From contig CAVNZG010001077.1 in assembly GCA_963693315.1 (NCBI GenBank), positions 62,001 to 126,000 on the forward strand: 64,000 bases of DNA, in the 5' to 3' direction. A model generated the notes under the pieces. That model saw only the letters and a list, made by a program, of their open reading frames with translations, had not been told where the DNA came from and did no database searches. Shown in pieces: positions 1-11,734 of this stretch (position 1 is its first letter; each line of letters starts with the position of its first letter). The position numbers and the translations under genes are program-made. The DNA comes from Diogma glabrata. Taxonomy: Eukaryota > Arthropoda > Insecta > Diptera > Cylindrotomidae.

Positions 1-1
1 G

Positions 2-268
2 GTAGAATCCAATCATCAACTAGATTTAACAAAAGTTACCATTGAAGACAATGTTGCCAGCCAACCCAAAACGGATATACCTGCCGTAGCTCCCCAAATT
101 AAATTGAACTGCACGTATGAAATACTAACCCCAGATCCAGGCCGCTATGCAAAATTTATTGAGAAACCAAGACTAGTTGACTCAATAAACATGGTTCCGT
201 CAGTAATACAACAACCTACCACAACACAGGTACAAATACAGCCTCTAGCAGGATCATCAACGCCATAA
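2..268 (+). pseudogene. Open frame entering from the left edge, probable BEL/Pao gag fragment
   Basis: An open frame of 88 codons runs from base 2 to a TAA at 266-268. It has no start inside the window and is rich in Pro, Gln and Thr near its end. It shows no diagnostic motif of its own. I assign it to the BEL/Pao element only because recognisable BEL gag and RT sequence follows within 60 bases on the same strand. It could equally be unrelated flanking sequence. Confidence 0.35.
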
Positions 269-320
269 CTGAGTGCTCGAACTAAGGATTACGCGATCTC
301 AAAGAGAAGCAAGACAGGTC

Positions 321-475
321 ATGCCAAAAACATTGCCAAAGTTCGACGGAACTCTTACTAGCCAGCGTTCATCAGTCAATTCATAGAATCAATAAAAACA
401 TGTGGTCTTAATAGTTCAAAAAATTTAAACCGCCTTCAAAACTCGTTAGTGGGAAATGCGTGCAGTTCACACCAA
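321..475 (+). pseudogene. BEL/Pao gag remnant
   Basis: The translation contains LPKFDGT followed, after a frame change, by FISQFIESIKTCGLN and LNRLQNSLVGNA. This is the pattern at the start of the BEL/Pao capsid region (LPKF-G, then a WP-F---F stretch, then L---L-G-A). Only about 50 codons remain, with a stop and a frame change. RT sequence begins immediately afterwards near 490, so the rest of gag and the protease are missing. This is a dead fragment of the element that continues to about 6.1 kb. Confidence 0.7.
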
Positions 476-489
476 TTTGCATTTCCAGA

Positions 490-1230
490 TAGTTATCGAT
501 GGTTAAACGGAGGTTCGTCTGTCTCGAACAGAAAATAAAAAGGGAAACAGTACTTGCAGCCAATATCAAGACACAAATGATTGATTACGTTTCTAAGCAA
601 TATATTCAAAAATTAAGCGAAGCTGAAGCAAATGAGACCGAGCCAAGAACATGTTACCTACCTATGTTACCAAATAAGCCTGATAAAGTTCGAATAGTGT
701 TACGCATTATTCAAAATTACTGAAGGGACCAGACCTACTGTCATCATTACCTGTGATTCTTTACTGATTTCGAGAACTCCGTTTCGCTTTATGCGGAGGC
801 ATCAAAGAAATGTTTCACCGAGTTCGTATCGGGAAGAAAGACCAGATTTCACAACGTTTTTTATGGATAAATTGTGAATACAATCGAGAACCCGATGTTT
901 ATGTAATGTGCGTGATGACCTTTGGCACCACATGTTTTATATATTCTGCACAGAACGTCAAAAATATAAATGCAAAACAGATGGAGAACGAATATCCGCA
1001 AGCTACCAAAGGAATTTGGAGAGTTTTGAAATTAAGGATCAGGCTATACAAGTTGCAAAAGAAGTCATGTACGTCCACGCGCAAGGAGGTTTCGAAATTA
1101 GAAACTGGGTTTGAAATTCAAATTGCTTATTAGAAATCCTAGGGGAGAACAACACCGAGCTTAAAAAAAATTTAAACATCAGCAACGATACTAAGGTCGC
1201 AAAAGTTCTTGATATGTGGTGATCAACCAC
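490..1230 (+). pseudogene. BEL/Pao reverse transcriptase domain, degraded
   Basis: The 74-codon piece at 499-723 has the BEL-type start of RT: LEQKIKRE, YVSKQYIQKLSEAE, then YLP and NKPDKVRIV. The next 400 bases give LLSSLPVILY, GGIKEMFHRVRI, EPDVYVMCVMTFG, and then the BEL-type tail VMYVHAQGGFEIRNWV near 1060-1110. The order of motifs matches BEL/Pao RT and not gypsy. The frame changes several times, stops interrupt it, and the sequence around the expected catalytic YVDD box is lost. The polymerase is therefore non-functional. It joins the RNase H region downstream. Confidence 0.85.
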
Positions 1231-1885
1231 AACGGATTCATTTTATTACTCGTTAAACTATGAAAGAATGAACGCAGAGATCCTGAATGGTTGTCGCTGC
1301 CTCACATAACGTAAAGTGTTAAGATTCCTGATGATGATTAACGATCTACTGGGTTTGGTTGCATTTTTCCTCGTTAAAGTAAAGATCTTGTTCCAGGAAA
1401 TATGGCTATCTTCGTTGACCTGCGATCAACCGATAACCAATGTTCAATATGTTAAGTGGATTCGATGGATTAATATTCTTCCGTCACTGGAAGATATCAA
1501 AATACCGATTTCTTATACCATAAACGACCCGACTGAAGTTTGTGACATCCAAATTCATACTTATGTCGATACGAGTGAAAATGCCTCTGCTGCTGCGTCA
1601 TACTTAAAAATTGCAAGTTTACGAGGAATCCAAATCAGTCTAGTTGGAGGTAAAATGAAAGTTGCACCGATAAAGCCACTTCCGATCCCACGAATGGAAC
1701 TTCAAGTTGTCGTACTAGGAGCCAGACTCGCAAACAGTTTAATTAAAGGTCATTTGATCACGATCACGAGAAGAATATATTTGACTGATTCTGTAGACGT
1801 TCGAGTTGTACGATCTACGAAGCAGTTGTGTAGTTCCTTTAATTTAGAATCGCTCTATTTTTTCAAAAAGAAAGAAATACACTGA
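1200..1885 (+). pseudogene. BEL/Pao RT tail and RNase H (peptidase A17-type region)
   Basis: After KVLDMWW near 1205, an open frame at 1316-1885 (189 codons) reads LGLVAFFLVKVKILFQEIW, W-RWINILPSLEDIKIPI, YVDTSENASAAASYL and KVAPIKPLPIPRMELQ. These are the hallmarks of the connector and RNase H region of Pao-type polyproteins, where an Asp-containing strand precedes the IPR-ELQ segment. The final 25 codons lose similarity and end at a TGA. The following 2.8 kb is not BEL sequence; homology resumes near 4690. Confidence 0.85.
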
Positions 1886-3425
1886 TTTGTAAATCAAGCT
1901 CAATGTGTTACTTCTCGTTTACATTAATATCAAGAACTTTTTAAGTTATTTTCGCCCTTTGTAAACACAATTTCTTACATTCAATTTATAATCATCCTCT
2001 ACTTAATTTTTTTCCAAGTTTGTTACGAAGTAGTTGTGCAATCTCCTTAGTGGGTACAATATTCAAAAAAAAATGCCCAAGAAACAAACTTATCGTTTTG
2101 TTATTGTCTAAAAACAGCCGTTAATCTACTATAAATATCTGCCGATAGAGGTCTTCTGGCTCTTAGTCGATTGCCAATTTTCCTATTGGATTCATGCGGT
2201 GGATTTTGACATTTTAATGAGTTGGCATTAAAAAAATTTCTAAACAGTGAAAAATAAACTAAACTGTTCCAGGTTATTGAATCTTGTCTTTTTTAAATGT
2301 GTTTGGTGAAATAATTCAGTGTTAATTTATTTAAATTTTTTCGTGTAAAAATTATTAGCTACATGCGAAATAGAGTTGTTGGTTTGTAAAATTTTATTGC
2401 ATAAAAATGCTAAACAATAAAATCATTAGATCATTGTTTCTCGTTATTGTGAATATGTCAGAGACAAAACGTTAAGTTTTGCTAATATCGAAAATTAAAA
2501 TTGCTATCGGAACCAAATGCATGATAAGTCTAGAGTTGTCAAATCGACATATAAACAAAAACAACTAAAAAAACCTAGAAGAAATAAACAAAACAAAATC
2601 ATTTAATATTAATGTTACTAGAAACAGAATTTAATGTATATCAGATCAACTAATTTAAGTGTACAAAATAAGAAACAAAATCAAATTTATTAGTCATTAA
2701 AATCATCAAGAAATTGTTAACAGTTAAAAGTTTGACCTTGAACAAAATTTCCGATTTACGGACATGTAATGTGTATTATTAATTTTGTTTAATTTATTAA
2801 AATAAAACCCTGTGAAACCAAAGTGGCTTAATTTTATTGCTGCGTGAAAACAAGGTAAATTGCATTAGTTTTATTGGAAATCAAACGGAAAAGCGAATTG
2901 CGATATTTGGTGGTTTTATTAAATGGTACCGCCTTTGACTGCTGGAGCGGTTCTTTGCATGTTTAATCTCGACCAATTGATAATTACGATGAGCGGCTAA
3001 GTGGACGGGATATAGAGCGGGATACGATCACACTATGGGGTGAGTACGTTTTTTTTTATACAACGGTAAGAGTGAATGTATGTGTAAGTATGTGTGTATG
3101 CTTGTGTGCGGATGTTGGGACGTGTGGATGAACAGTTAATTAGAACTTCCTTTTTTTAGTGTAAAAAGAAATTATTTGCAAATGTTACTCAGTGAAGATA
3201 GAAAGCTATTTTTTTAAGTAAAATTTTTTTTGTCGTATAAAAAAAACACATAATAAATAAAACAAAAACATAAATTTTTTTTAGGTACATTTATTAAATT
3301 GGACAAATAACCTACCCAATATCTTAGCGATGGAATATGGTTTAATTAAAATTTGAATGAAGCAATAAGTATATCGACCAATATTGGAGAAGCTAATATG
3401 TTTTGAAAAAGTTTATTAAAATAGA
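1886..3425. other. Gene-free AT-rich stretch inside the BEL element
   Basis: No coding pattern is visible. The stretch holds AT-rich sequence, a GT-rich low-complexity run at about 3070-3110, and near 3031-3046 the motif ATGGGGTGAGTACG preceded by a purine-rich leader. That motif has relatives at 11.76 kb and 14.11 kb, upstream of family A blocks. The stretch is probably the left part of an insertion into the BEL element. Confidence 0.5.
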
Positions 3426-3429
3426 AATG

Positions 3430-4030
3430 AATGGACCAGAACTGTATAATGATCGAGATCTGTGATCAGAAGATCTTCAACAATGTTTAAATAATCAGGT
3501 ATACCTTCAGTTGCCGGTAAACTCTAATGGTGAGCACTTAATGTATCATAAACTACAAAACAATAAGCTTACAAACTACAACAATGTAAGTGTAGTGAAA
3601 TCATTCTTACCGACCGTTGATAACGGTTTATATGAAGCAGGTCCACCATCAGGAAGATATATTTCTATTTGGTGTGCTCGGTGTGAGCATAACACACTCG
3701 ACAAGAGTAAGATTAAAGGCACTTAGAAAATATTTGGACTTTCTTTAAGAGGCTTTATCAGCGAAAAGGAAATGAACTCATATATTTGACGTTGCTTCAT
3801 TGCTTGTTAAAATTTTAACATTTTTAAGGACCTTTATGAACGCAGAACTTCTTAATATGATACATCTACATCCACCTTCCGTAGATTATGATCAATTATC
3901 TAAAGATTATATTCCAAAATCTTGTCTTCCATTAGACTATGGTCTGTTGATGAATTGTATGCTGATTTCCGTCCTAGATTTAACCAACACGAAAGAAAAA
4001 GTTCGTGATTATTCTATTGCCAAATAAGTT
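3430..4030 (+). pseudogene. CRAL-TRIO lipid-binding domain pseudogene (alpha-tocopherol-transfer-protein-like)
   Basis: Three frames together reproduce the order of a CRAL-TRIO lipid-transfer domain. There is a GEHLMYHKL strand, then VKSFLPTVDNGLYEAGP with a GRYISI strand, then RKYLDFL-EAL, HIFDVASLLVKILTFLR, FMNAELLNMIHLHPP, YIPKSCLPLDYG and VDELYADF. In intact insect proteins of this family these follow one another in one frame. Here they are broken by at least two frameshifts and several stops, one near 3724 and one near 3946. No introns separate the blocks, which would fit a reverse-transcribed copy. It lies in the insertion that splits the BEL element. Intact members bind small lipophilic ligands such as tocopherol or retinaldehyde. 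The subfamily is not certain. Confidence 0.75.
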
Positions 4031-4436
4031 CAAAGAAGAAAGTATGTGTTAATTGATACAAATGAAATAAAGAAAGTAATGTCGAATCTTATTATTTAAG
4101 ATTTTTATTAATGCAATATTTGGACTGTTGTTAGTTTGAGTATTATAGTTTTCTTATGTTAACCAACATAAGGGTCAGTGTGTACAGGCATCAAAGAAAG
4201 CAGTTTTCGAAAAAGTTAATCAAATGAAACAATTTATTGAATACTTTAATTTAAATTCCAAACAGGGGGTGGTACAATGGGTATAGATAAAGTCTATAAT
4301 TAAATACTTACATTGTAGCAACTATTAATCGAAGTATTTGCTTTATCGTTCGTACAACCATATTGGGACTTACCTAATGTTGGCGGTGTGTGTATGTGTG
4401 TGTGTGTGTGAATGTGTGTGATTGAATACATTTTAA
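4031..4436. other. No gene; GT microsatellite at 4384-4425
   Basis: AT-rich sequence without coding pattern. A (GT)n-type run interrupted by AT and AA steps sits at about 4384-4425, just upstream of a family A block. Confidence 0.6.
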
Positions 4437-4690
4437 TATGAAGGTGGGGTGGACGGGGTGATCGCGGTTCTTTCATATACGGGGTCGCCAGAGTCTACTT
4501 AGTTCACTTGCATTTACCTTTTTTCAGTCTTTTTTTATCTTTTGAGACGCGTACAATTCTGACATTTGTGCTGGAGTAGCAGGTATTCTATGTTCGACCC
4601 CACTTACTGAAGCTAGTTTGGGGCTTTATAAATCTCACCAGGTGCGCGGCCTGCTATGCCACTTCATTGGTTATCAATTAAGCAGAGCTT
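4437..4690 (+). repeat. Dispersed repeat family A, copy a
   Basis: This block has the family A order: a GTGGA leader, GGGGTCGCCAGAGTC at about 4482-4496, TTTGTGCTGG near 4565, then CCAGGTGCGCGGCC and TTGGTTATCAATT near the end. It is the most diverged of five copies in the window (others at 6590, 11815, 14155 and inverted at 23255). It abuts the resumption of BEL coding sequence at about 4690. Function unknown; it is recognised only by its repetition. Confidence 0.6.
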
Positions 4691-5410
4691 CATTACAGAG
4701 TGGAAAAGTATTGTAAATTTAAAGAATTTGTAAAATGCCGAATTGGAGCAATTCTTGAAATGAGTGAAGTTTCACACTGGAGATGGGTGCCAACGAAACT
4801 CAATGTGGCGAATGATGCTACTAAGTGGAAGGACGACAACCTGATCACATCTGAACACCGATAGTTCAAAGGTTCGGATTTTCTATATCAATCAGAGGAA
4901 TTTTGGCCAGTTGAAAAAGAACAACCCGCCGCACCACAAACGGAAATAAGGAACGATTCACATGGAATCAAATCATTTATCATCATTAACTCCCAATCCA
5001 GATCGATTTTGTACATGGTGGCACCTTTTTCGAGCGCAAGCTTATTCACTAAGATTTTTTTTGCTATAAAAAAAATTAACCCAAGCAAAACCGATCACTG
5101 TCACAAGAAGAAGAAATTTCCGCTTCCAAAGAGATTTATCGCTCCGTACAAAAATAATTTTTCCAGATTGAAATCGATATGTTGAAAATTAATCCTAGCT
5201 GGAGCGTACATAAAACTAGCTCACTGTATAAGTTGTCAGCCTTTCTGGATGAGGAGCAAATACTACGGATGAAAGGTAGAACTTTACATGCCGATGTAAT
5301 TGGATACGATGCTAAAAAGCCAAATATTCTACCCGAAAGGGTCACATCGTTCCACCAACGAAATCACCACACAAATCAAGAAACTATAGTCAACAAAGTT
5401 CGTCAATAAT
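4690..5410 (+). pseudogene. BEL/Pao region between RNase H and integrase
   Basis: Homology to BEL/Pao resumes with FVKCRIGAILEMSEVSHWRW and VPTKLNVANDATKW (about 4728-4838), then KGSDFLYQSEEFWP (about 4869-4911). These match the conserved WR-VPT--N-AD-ATK and GP-FL----WP segments found between RNase H and integrase. The open frame at 5179-5409 gives SSLYKLSAFLDEEQILRMKGR and KKPNILPE, and ends HHTNQETIVNKVRQ, which is the start of the integrase zinc-binding region. A TAG interrupts the frame at 4863 and a frame change follows. Confidence 0.85.
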
Positions 5411-6131
5411 ATGCCATCCTTATAGCCTCCGCAAAATTGTAAAAGAAGTTAAATCTGTTTGTCAAAAATGCAAGAACGAAAAAACCACCCCAGTACCTCC
5501 AGAATTGGGTATTTTGCCTAAAGCTAGATTGGCGGTATTCACAAGACCGTTGTCTTTTAAGCGACTTGACGACTAGAGCCATTCACCTTGAAATAGAACT
5601 CAACTAAATAAAACATCTTCAAGAAAGATTTAAAGAGGAATTTTTGGAGTGAAGTGAACACTTATTCCTCCTGCTTCCCCACACATGGATGGGGCATGGA
5701 AAGTGCTGGTTCAACCCGTCAAATCAGACATCGTATCGATTCTTACAACCAGAAGACCAGGTGACGAATTATTGAGAAGCTCACTGGCTGAAATAGAAAA
5801 TGTTATAAATTCTCGTCCATTGACATTCATGCCAATTGACTCTGAATACGAAGAAGCATTAACGCCCAATCAGTCATAGCTGATTTTGACGATATTGTTT
5901 TTATACAACGAAAAAACTAAAAGATATCGCAAAAAATCGCTCAATTATTTTTTCATAAATGGGTACATGAATGCCTACCAACGTTGACCAGAAGAACGAA
6001 ATGGTTTCAAAAAACCAAATCTTCGATAAACATAGAGCAAACTCCTGGAAGAAGCTTATCGTCATCGATGCAGTTCGTCAGGATGAGAGTTACCTTAATT
6101 CTGAACCGATAATTAAAGTAACTGGGGGAAG
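5410..6131 (+). pseudogene. BEL/Pao integrase, internally deleted
   Basis: The stretch at 5420-5560 reads LRKIVKEVKSVCQKCKNEK and PPELGILPKARL, the C-x2-C half of the integrase HHCC finger. LTTRAIHLEIE follows directly near 5565, so the part of the catalytic core holding the first Asp is lost. The frame at 5685-5879 reads PHMDGAWKVLVQPVKS and ends SRPLTFMPIDSEYEEALTPNQS, which carries the third catalytic position region (GAWE in intact relatives, here GAWK). A degraded HKWVHECLPTLTRRTKW segment near 5950-6000 is the C-terminal part. The enzyme is dead. Confidence 0.85.
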
Positions 6132-6586
6132 TGTTACGAACCGCGTACTAGATAGACCATCATTTTAAAAACAACAACAAAACTCCGTTTAAAATTATTT
6201 AGCCTAAAACTACGTAATGTAAACTTAAATTTATTGCTTACATTGCTACTTGTCTTCAGTTTGTATGAACATTTATTTGCCCGTTGGGCATAATGAGCTA
6301 ACCTATTCAAACGAAAATAACCTTGTTTTTTGTACGTTTGAATTTTGAAATATTTTCTCCTTTCAATTCGATAATTTGGAATCAACACTATTTGAATTGT
6401 TTTTGGTATATTAAATTAATAAAAATTTACAAAGTAGTATCAAATAACCGGCAATCCCATCACTCAAATTGAAGGTTGTAGTAGGGGTACTAATTGTAAG
6501 TAGGCTTAAGATAATGTAATGAAACTGTAAACAAAATTATTTTACTACATATAAATTTCAACAGTCAAACCAAAAATAAAATCAAC
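6131..6586 (+). repeat. Candidate 3' LTR of the BEL/Pao element
   Basis: Directly after the integrase tail there is a purine run (CTGGGGGAAG at 6122-6131) followed by TGTTACGAACC, which resembles a polypurine tract plus LTR start. An AATAAA-type signal and a possible ACA end lie near 6575-6586, just before family A copy b. The matching 5' LTR lies outside the window, so the end is a guess. Confidence 0.4.
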
Positions 6587-6587
6587 A

Positions 6588-6830
6588 ATGGTATTGGCGT
6601 GGATGTGACGGTCTTGGCTTCTTTGATGCTAGGGTCGTCAGAGTCTCTTTTGTTCATTTTTTTTCTTGGTCTGTCTATTTTTGAATGCGTTCATATTGAT
6701 TAATTTGTGCTGGAATGGTGGACGTTCACTCTCGGATTCACATGACTTTCGCTAGCTGGAACATAAAATCTCAAGGCACGTAGTCCATCGATTGCTTCCT
6801 CTTGGTATTCTTATCAATAGGTTCAGTTTC
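6588..6830 (+). repeat. Dispersed repeat family A, copy b
   Basis: A direct-orientation relative of the inverted copy at 23255-23495. Shared stretches include GTGACGGTCTTGGCTTC, GGTCGTCAGAGTCTCTT, TTAATTTGTGCTGGAATGG, ATGACTTTCGCTAGCTGGA and GATTGCTTCCTCTTGGTATT, in that order, at roughly 80 percent identity by eye. No coding frame stays open in all copies. It follows the presumed BEL LTR end. Confidence 0.75.
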
Positions 6831-6831
6831 C

Positions 6832-7112
6832 ATTACAAGGAGTTATCCTATACTTTTGGAAAGCCAGAAAAATGAGTTGTCACCGAATGACATAGCAACT
6901 GAAATGTTTTTTGGATATTCTCGTTTGAATGAAAAATTTCGATTTTTGACCAGTTTTTGTAGCAATCGTTTTTACCGACTAATTTGGATTGCATTGATGT
7001 CAAACATGTTTTTCGTTAAAACATCTGGCATAATAGGTAAGGGGTTAACCTATACTTTTAGAACGCCAGAAAAACTATTTGTATCGAATAACCAGTTTAA
7101 GGTAGATTTTAT
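6832..7112 (+). repeat. Two-copy tandem repeat, period about 200 bp
   Basis: The phrase GTTATCCTATACTTTTGGAA with CCAGAAAAA at about 6842-6872 recurs as GTTAACCTATACTTTTAGAA with CCAGAAAAA at about 7043-7074. This gives one full 200-bp unit and part of a second. An open frame of 104 codons across it has no recognisable domain and is probably fortuitous. Confidence 0.5.
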
Positions 7113-7208
7113 ATAAAAATCTACCTATTGCAATGGGCTTCATCTCGGAATTTCGGCAAAATTTTTGTGCCAAACGACTATATATGATAAGCGGAGACGA
7201 AAAAACAA

Positions 7209-7348
<140 letters not shown>

Positions 7349-7370
7349 GATATGAGATATAACGAAAACG

Positions 7371-8290
7371 ACTGGCACTCTCACGGTCGCATTTGTTGAG
7401 GTAGATCAAAAAAAATTTCTGTACTTGTGTGTTCTAATAATATCTTGGACAAGTTCGTGAATCAGCAAAATCCGACGCGTGGTTAAGAAACTAGAGGCTT
7501 TTTTCTGAAAAAGTTTGGATACTAATATTTCAAAAAATTTAACAAATGTAGAATTTTTGGAATCTCTTTTATCAATTTGTTTTAAAAGTTGACCTCTGCA
7601 GTTAGAGGTTCCTGAGTGAGCGGCTCCAACAAAAAAGTTTGCAAAAATTTTTTTTTGAAACAACCGGCACTCTCACGGTGGCATTTATAAGGCCAGTTCA
7701 AAAAATTTTTTTTAAAAATGTGCGTTTTATTAATATCTTGGACAAGTTCGTAAATCAGCCCAATCCAACACATGGTTAAGAAACTAGAAGCTTTATACTA
7801 GAACAAAACTCTGTTTTTTAGATCCGTTATAACGGCCGTTTGGATTCTAATATTTTTAAAAACTTCATAAATTTAGAATCTTTGAAACCTTTTTAATCAA
7901 TTTCTTTAAAAAAAAGACCTCTGCAGTTGGAGGTTTCTGAGTGAGCGGCTCCAACAAAAAAGCTTGTAAAACACAAAATGCGTTTGAATCAACCGGCGCT
8001 CTCACGGTTGCATTTGTGGAGCCAGATCAAAAAACCTTTCTTGTGTGTTTTATTAATATCTTGGACAAGTTCGTAAATCAGAAAAATCTGACACATGGTT
8101 AAGGACCTATAGGCTTTATACTAAAAAAAAAAGTCGTTTTTTTTATCCATTATAACGGCCGTTTGGATACTAATATTTTTAAAATCTTCGTAAATGTAGA
8201 ATTTGTGGAAACATTTTAATCCGTTTCTTATAAATATAAACCTCTGCAGTTAGAGGTTTTTGACTTGTTGGCTTCAACAAAAAAGTTTGC
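7371..8290 (+). repeat. Tandem array of three units of about 290-330 bp
   Basis: Each unit starts with a CCGGCACTCTCACGGT-like phrase (7372, 7664, 7993). TTATTAATATCTTGGACAAG-like, ACATGGTTAAGAAACTAGA-like and GACCTCTGCAGTTAGAGG-like phrases follow, then GAGCGGCTCCAACAAAAAAG. The third unit is the most decayed at its end. The GACCTCTGCAGTTAGAGGTT part can form a short hairpin in each unit. No protein frame is conserved between units. The array abuts the (AT)n tract. Confidence 0.9.
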
Positions 8291-11200
8291 AACAATCCCC
8301 AACTACAATTTCCAAAAACCTTATAACAGTCAATGTCAACCTTATAACAGTCAAAAAAATAAAATATTTGAATAGAAGAAATTGATTTTTTTTTTTAGAA
8401 ATTTTGATATTTTGATATTTTGCAGTAATTGCACGACATATGATATAGAGTAGGTTTGTGTCATAAATTGTCACACACATGTTCTGTGGTAGATTTGATA
8501 TTTGTTTGTTGCAAAATTGGATAGATATAATTTTTCTTGTAGGTAGCTAATTTCCTTTTTAAAATTTGTTCGATATCTGTTTGAAATTAGTTTGTTTTGT
8601 TTAAACTAATCTGATACATCAGATTCTACTGGCACACAAAACTGTCGGATCTTGAAATCTACCAATTTCTAGCGGATATACGTGCCGCTTGGACTTTTTT
8701 TAATGCCAGCCTGTTTTGTGAATATTGAAGACTTTTCGTAGCAATCGTTTCAAATGTTAATAATTATTATTTAACTAATAAATATAAATCATTATAACAA
8801 TTCTAACGACAATATTCAAATTTTCTGAAGCACAAACAAGATTACTAACAAACAAGAAAATCAAAACATCCAGTTTTTGAAAAAAAAAAAAAAAAAAATT
8901 CATCAAACTATGAAAAAATTAGAAATGAACAACAAAAATCTAAAGAAAACAAATTAATTTAAGACGAACAAAATTATTATAATAAGATACTCGTGTTGAG
9001 TTGATTATCAAATTATAAATCATAAATTAAATATTAACATTTTTAGATAAATATAAAATAAAAGAAACTATTTAAGACATTTTTTTTTCAGTTATTATTA
9101 TTTTAATTTTATTATGATAAAAAATGATATTTTTATTCATAATTTCATATTTTTTTTGTTGTTTCGTCGTCTTCGATATATATAAAAGAATAAGAAAAAA
9201 CCAACAAATATTTAAGAATATAATGAAATACACAACAAATAGAATTTCAGCTGTCACATTTTAATAATATTTGGTGCTATTCGAAGGTTTCCCCCCATGG
9301 AGTTTATACGATCGTAACTCATCAATAAAATATCTACAAATTTGGATATAAAATATAAATAAAAGTTTTTATTGTTATTAAAATGTTGTGAGATTGTTTC
9401 TAGTTTGTGAACCTATACTGTATAATTTGAATTGATGGAGAATTGAAAAAAAAAAAAACAACAAAATATTTCAAGTGGTCATTGTAATAAAAATCACAAT
9501 AATATAGAGATTATCCTAATTGATTTTTGTGTAAACATAGAACTGTGGAGCACAATGGAGATAAAGATGAGATTTTGATCATAACTTTTGTATGTACCAA
9601 TTTGATTCTGAGAAGAATTAGAAAACGTTAAAGTTTGCCGTTGTGGAATACATTTGAATTTTGTTTATTATTATTCACAGAGAAGTGAGTTGTATCGAAT
9701 AACATTGTTTTGTTTAAAATTTGATATTTATTATTTTTAGGTTATTCAGTGAATCAACTTTTTGCAAAAGAAAACAAAAAGTTATTTTGTTCGATTGTCC
9801 ATAATATTCATTAAGTAGAAGTTTAATTTGCAGAACGAGCGTAGCGATTGCGCAATCCCTCGCGTTTGGAAAAGCAGTTCACTCTAGCTATATGAACATA
9901 TACATATAGTATTTTTAGCATGATAATGTACCAAGTTTTTTTAAAAAATTTTAATACAAATCTTAAGATGAAGATGGGGTGCTTCGGCTTAAACTTAAGT
10001 TTTTAAATACTATAAATATTTTAATTATTATAAATATATTGATATGTAACATTTAATTTTTCGCTTGCAATGGCTCTTTTCGCAGGAGAATTCTAGTATT
10101 TGTATTACGAGGATGTCCCTCCCGTGAGAAAATAAGATTTCTCTGTAATACTAAATTTTCACATACATGAATCAATTTTGTTTGTTTGAATTAAGTAATT
10201 AAGAATCCATGTATTTTGCAACAATTTTCTTTGCATGAGTCAACTCGTGCAGTACAATTTGCCAGTCTTAATCTTATTCTTTTTCAAAGTTGTATTCTTC
10301 CAATTGAAATATATTTTTTCAACGTGTTTATTATTCTGTCTCGTTTTAAAATTCTGCTGGCTCATGCCATTGAGAACATATTTACTCAACCAAGTGTGGC
10401 TAAAATTATTTTGATTTTGATTTTTACAACAGATATTGAGTTTCTTTACTTTTTTTATACCACCGATTTTTTTTTCCTTGGCTTAAGTAGACAAATTTTA
10501 TGTTTTTGTTTAAATTAAATTTGTTTCTAGTCAAATTAATAATTATGTATATTAGAAAAATATTAAAAAGAAAAAAAATTATTATGTGTTTGTGCATGTT
10601 TAAATTAAATAAAAATTTGAGTAGATTTGCATTAGTGAAACTCCCTAGTATCAATTTGTTAGTGTAATCTGATAAGACAGATTAAATCATTTATTCCAAT
10701 TAGGACAAAATTAGGAAAATCATTGGAGAAATTTGTTTGTTTGAATTAAAAACTATTATAGATTGGTAAAATTTGTGTAGGTTGAAACAGAAAATAAAAG
10801 AAGAAAAATTAGGAAACAAAATTATTATTTGTTTGTGTTGCCAAGGAAATATAGCTTAAAAAGAGAATAAAATTAAAGGTTGGGTTATAATTTGAGAACA
10901 TGAAAAAATTAATGTATATCTATCTAACTTTTTTTCTCTGTTGAAATATTGATAAAGGACATCTATTCACTATAGTATTGTGGTTTGTTGCTGACGTTAG
11001 AAAATGAAAATAACTTGTTATTTTCGTATATCAATGCAGTCTATGTTGTGGCAGTTAAATTATTCAATAGATAAAATCTTAGTAACATTACCGATCATGA
11101 GAAGTAACGCGTAAATTAAAACTTACGGAAACAAATATAATGTGAATAATTATGTCGTTATAGTATCGTGTTAGTTTCTTCATTTGTTTTTTTTTTTTTT

Positions 11201-11460
11201 TTCAATTAAATATAACACGGAACCGTGAGTTATGGGTTTTGAATATTAATTTGTTTATTTGATCAGAATTTAATGTAAATTGGTGAAAAGAATTTTATCA
11301 TGAAATGGTTGCACTAAAGCGCCAAATAATACTTTAGCCAATAGTATCAATTGTGTGCGTTATTCTTGGGAATAATTAGCTAGTAACAGTTTGAGAAGGA
11401 CATCTTGTTTCTATTTGAGTTAATCTTCTGTTATAGCACCAGGATGGAAATTGAATACTG
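8291..11460. other. AT-rich stretch without genes
   Basis: I see only short AT-rich runs, poly-A and poly-T tracts (for example 8880-8899 and 11190-11203) and scattered open frames of 60-100 codons with no recognisable domain, including 10216-10518. No RNA gene or clear repeat was recognised. Confidence 0.6.
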
Positions 11461-11464
11461 GGTT

Positions 11465-11680
11465 TTTGTTCATAACCATACGCTGAATTAATATTACTTT
11501 TATGATTGTTGTTCAGCTATCGCCTTTACATTTGGTGCAACAAATTACATTGATTTGAATTTATTATTATGATTATTGTTCAACTATCGCCTCTACATTC
11601 GGCGCAACAATTACACTGAATTAAGACTGGTTTATGATTAGCGTTCAACAATCACCGTTGCAATTCGCGCAACTCACATT
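11465..11680 (-). repeat. 64-bp minisatellite, about three units
   Basis: The phrase GTTCAACTATCGCCTCTACA and close variants starts at about 11511, 11578 and 11643, each followed by CGGCGCAACAA-like sequence. This is the reverse complement of the array at 23654-23985. It lies just upstream of family A copy c, as that array lies beside copy e, so the minisatellite appears to belong to family A. Confidence 0.8.
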
Positions 11681-11734
11681 TTTAATTTTGCCTAGTTAAG
11701 ATGCGCGTGATTATAGACTAGGTGTGAATAAGGT

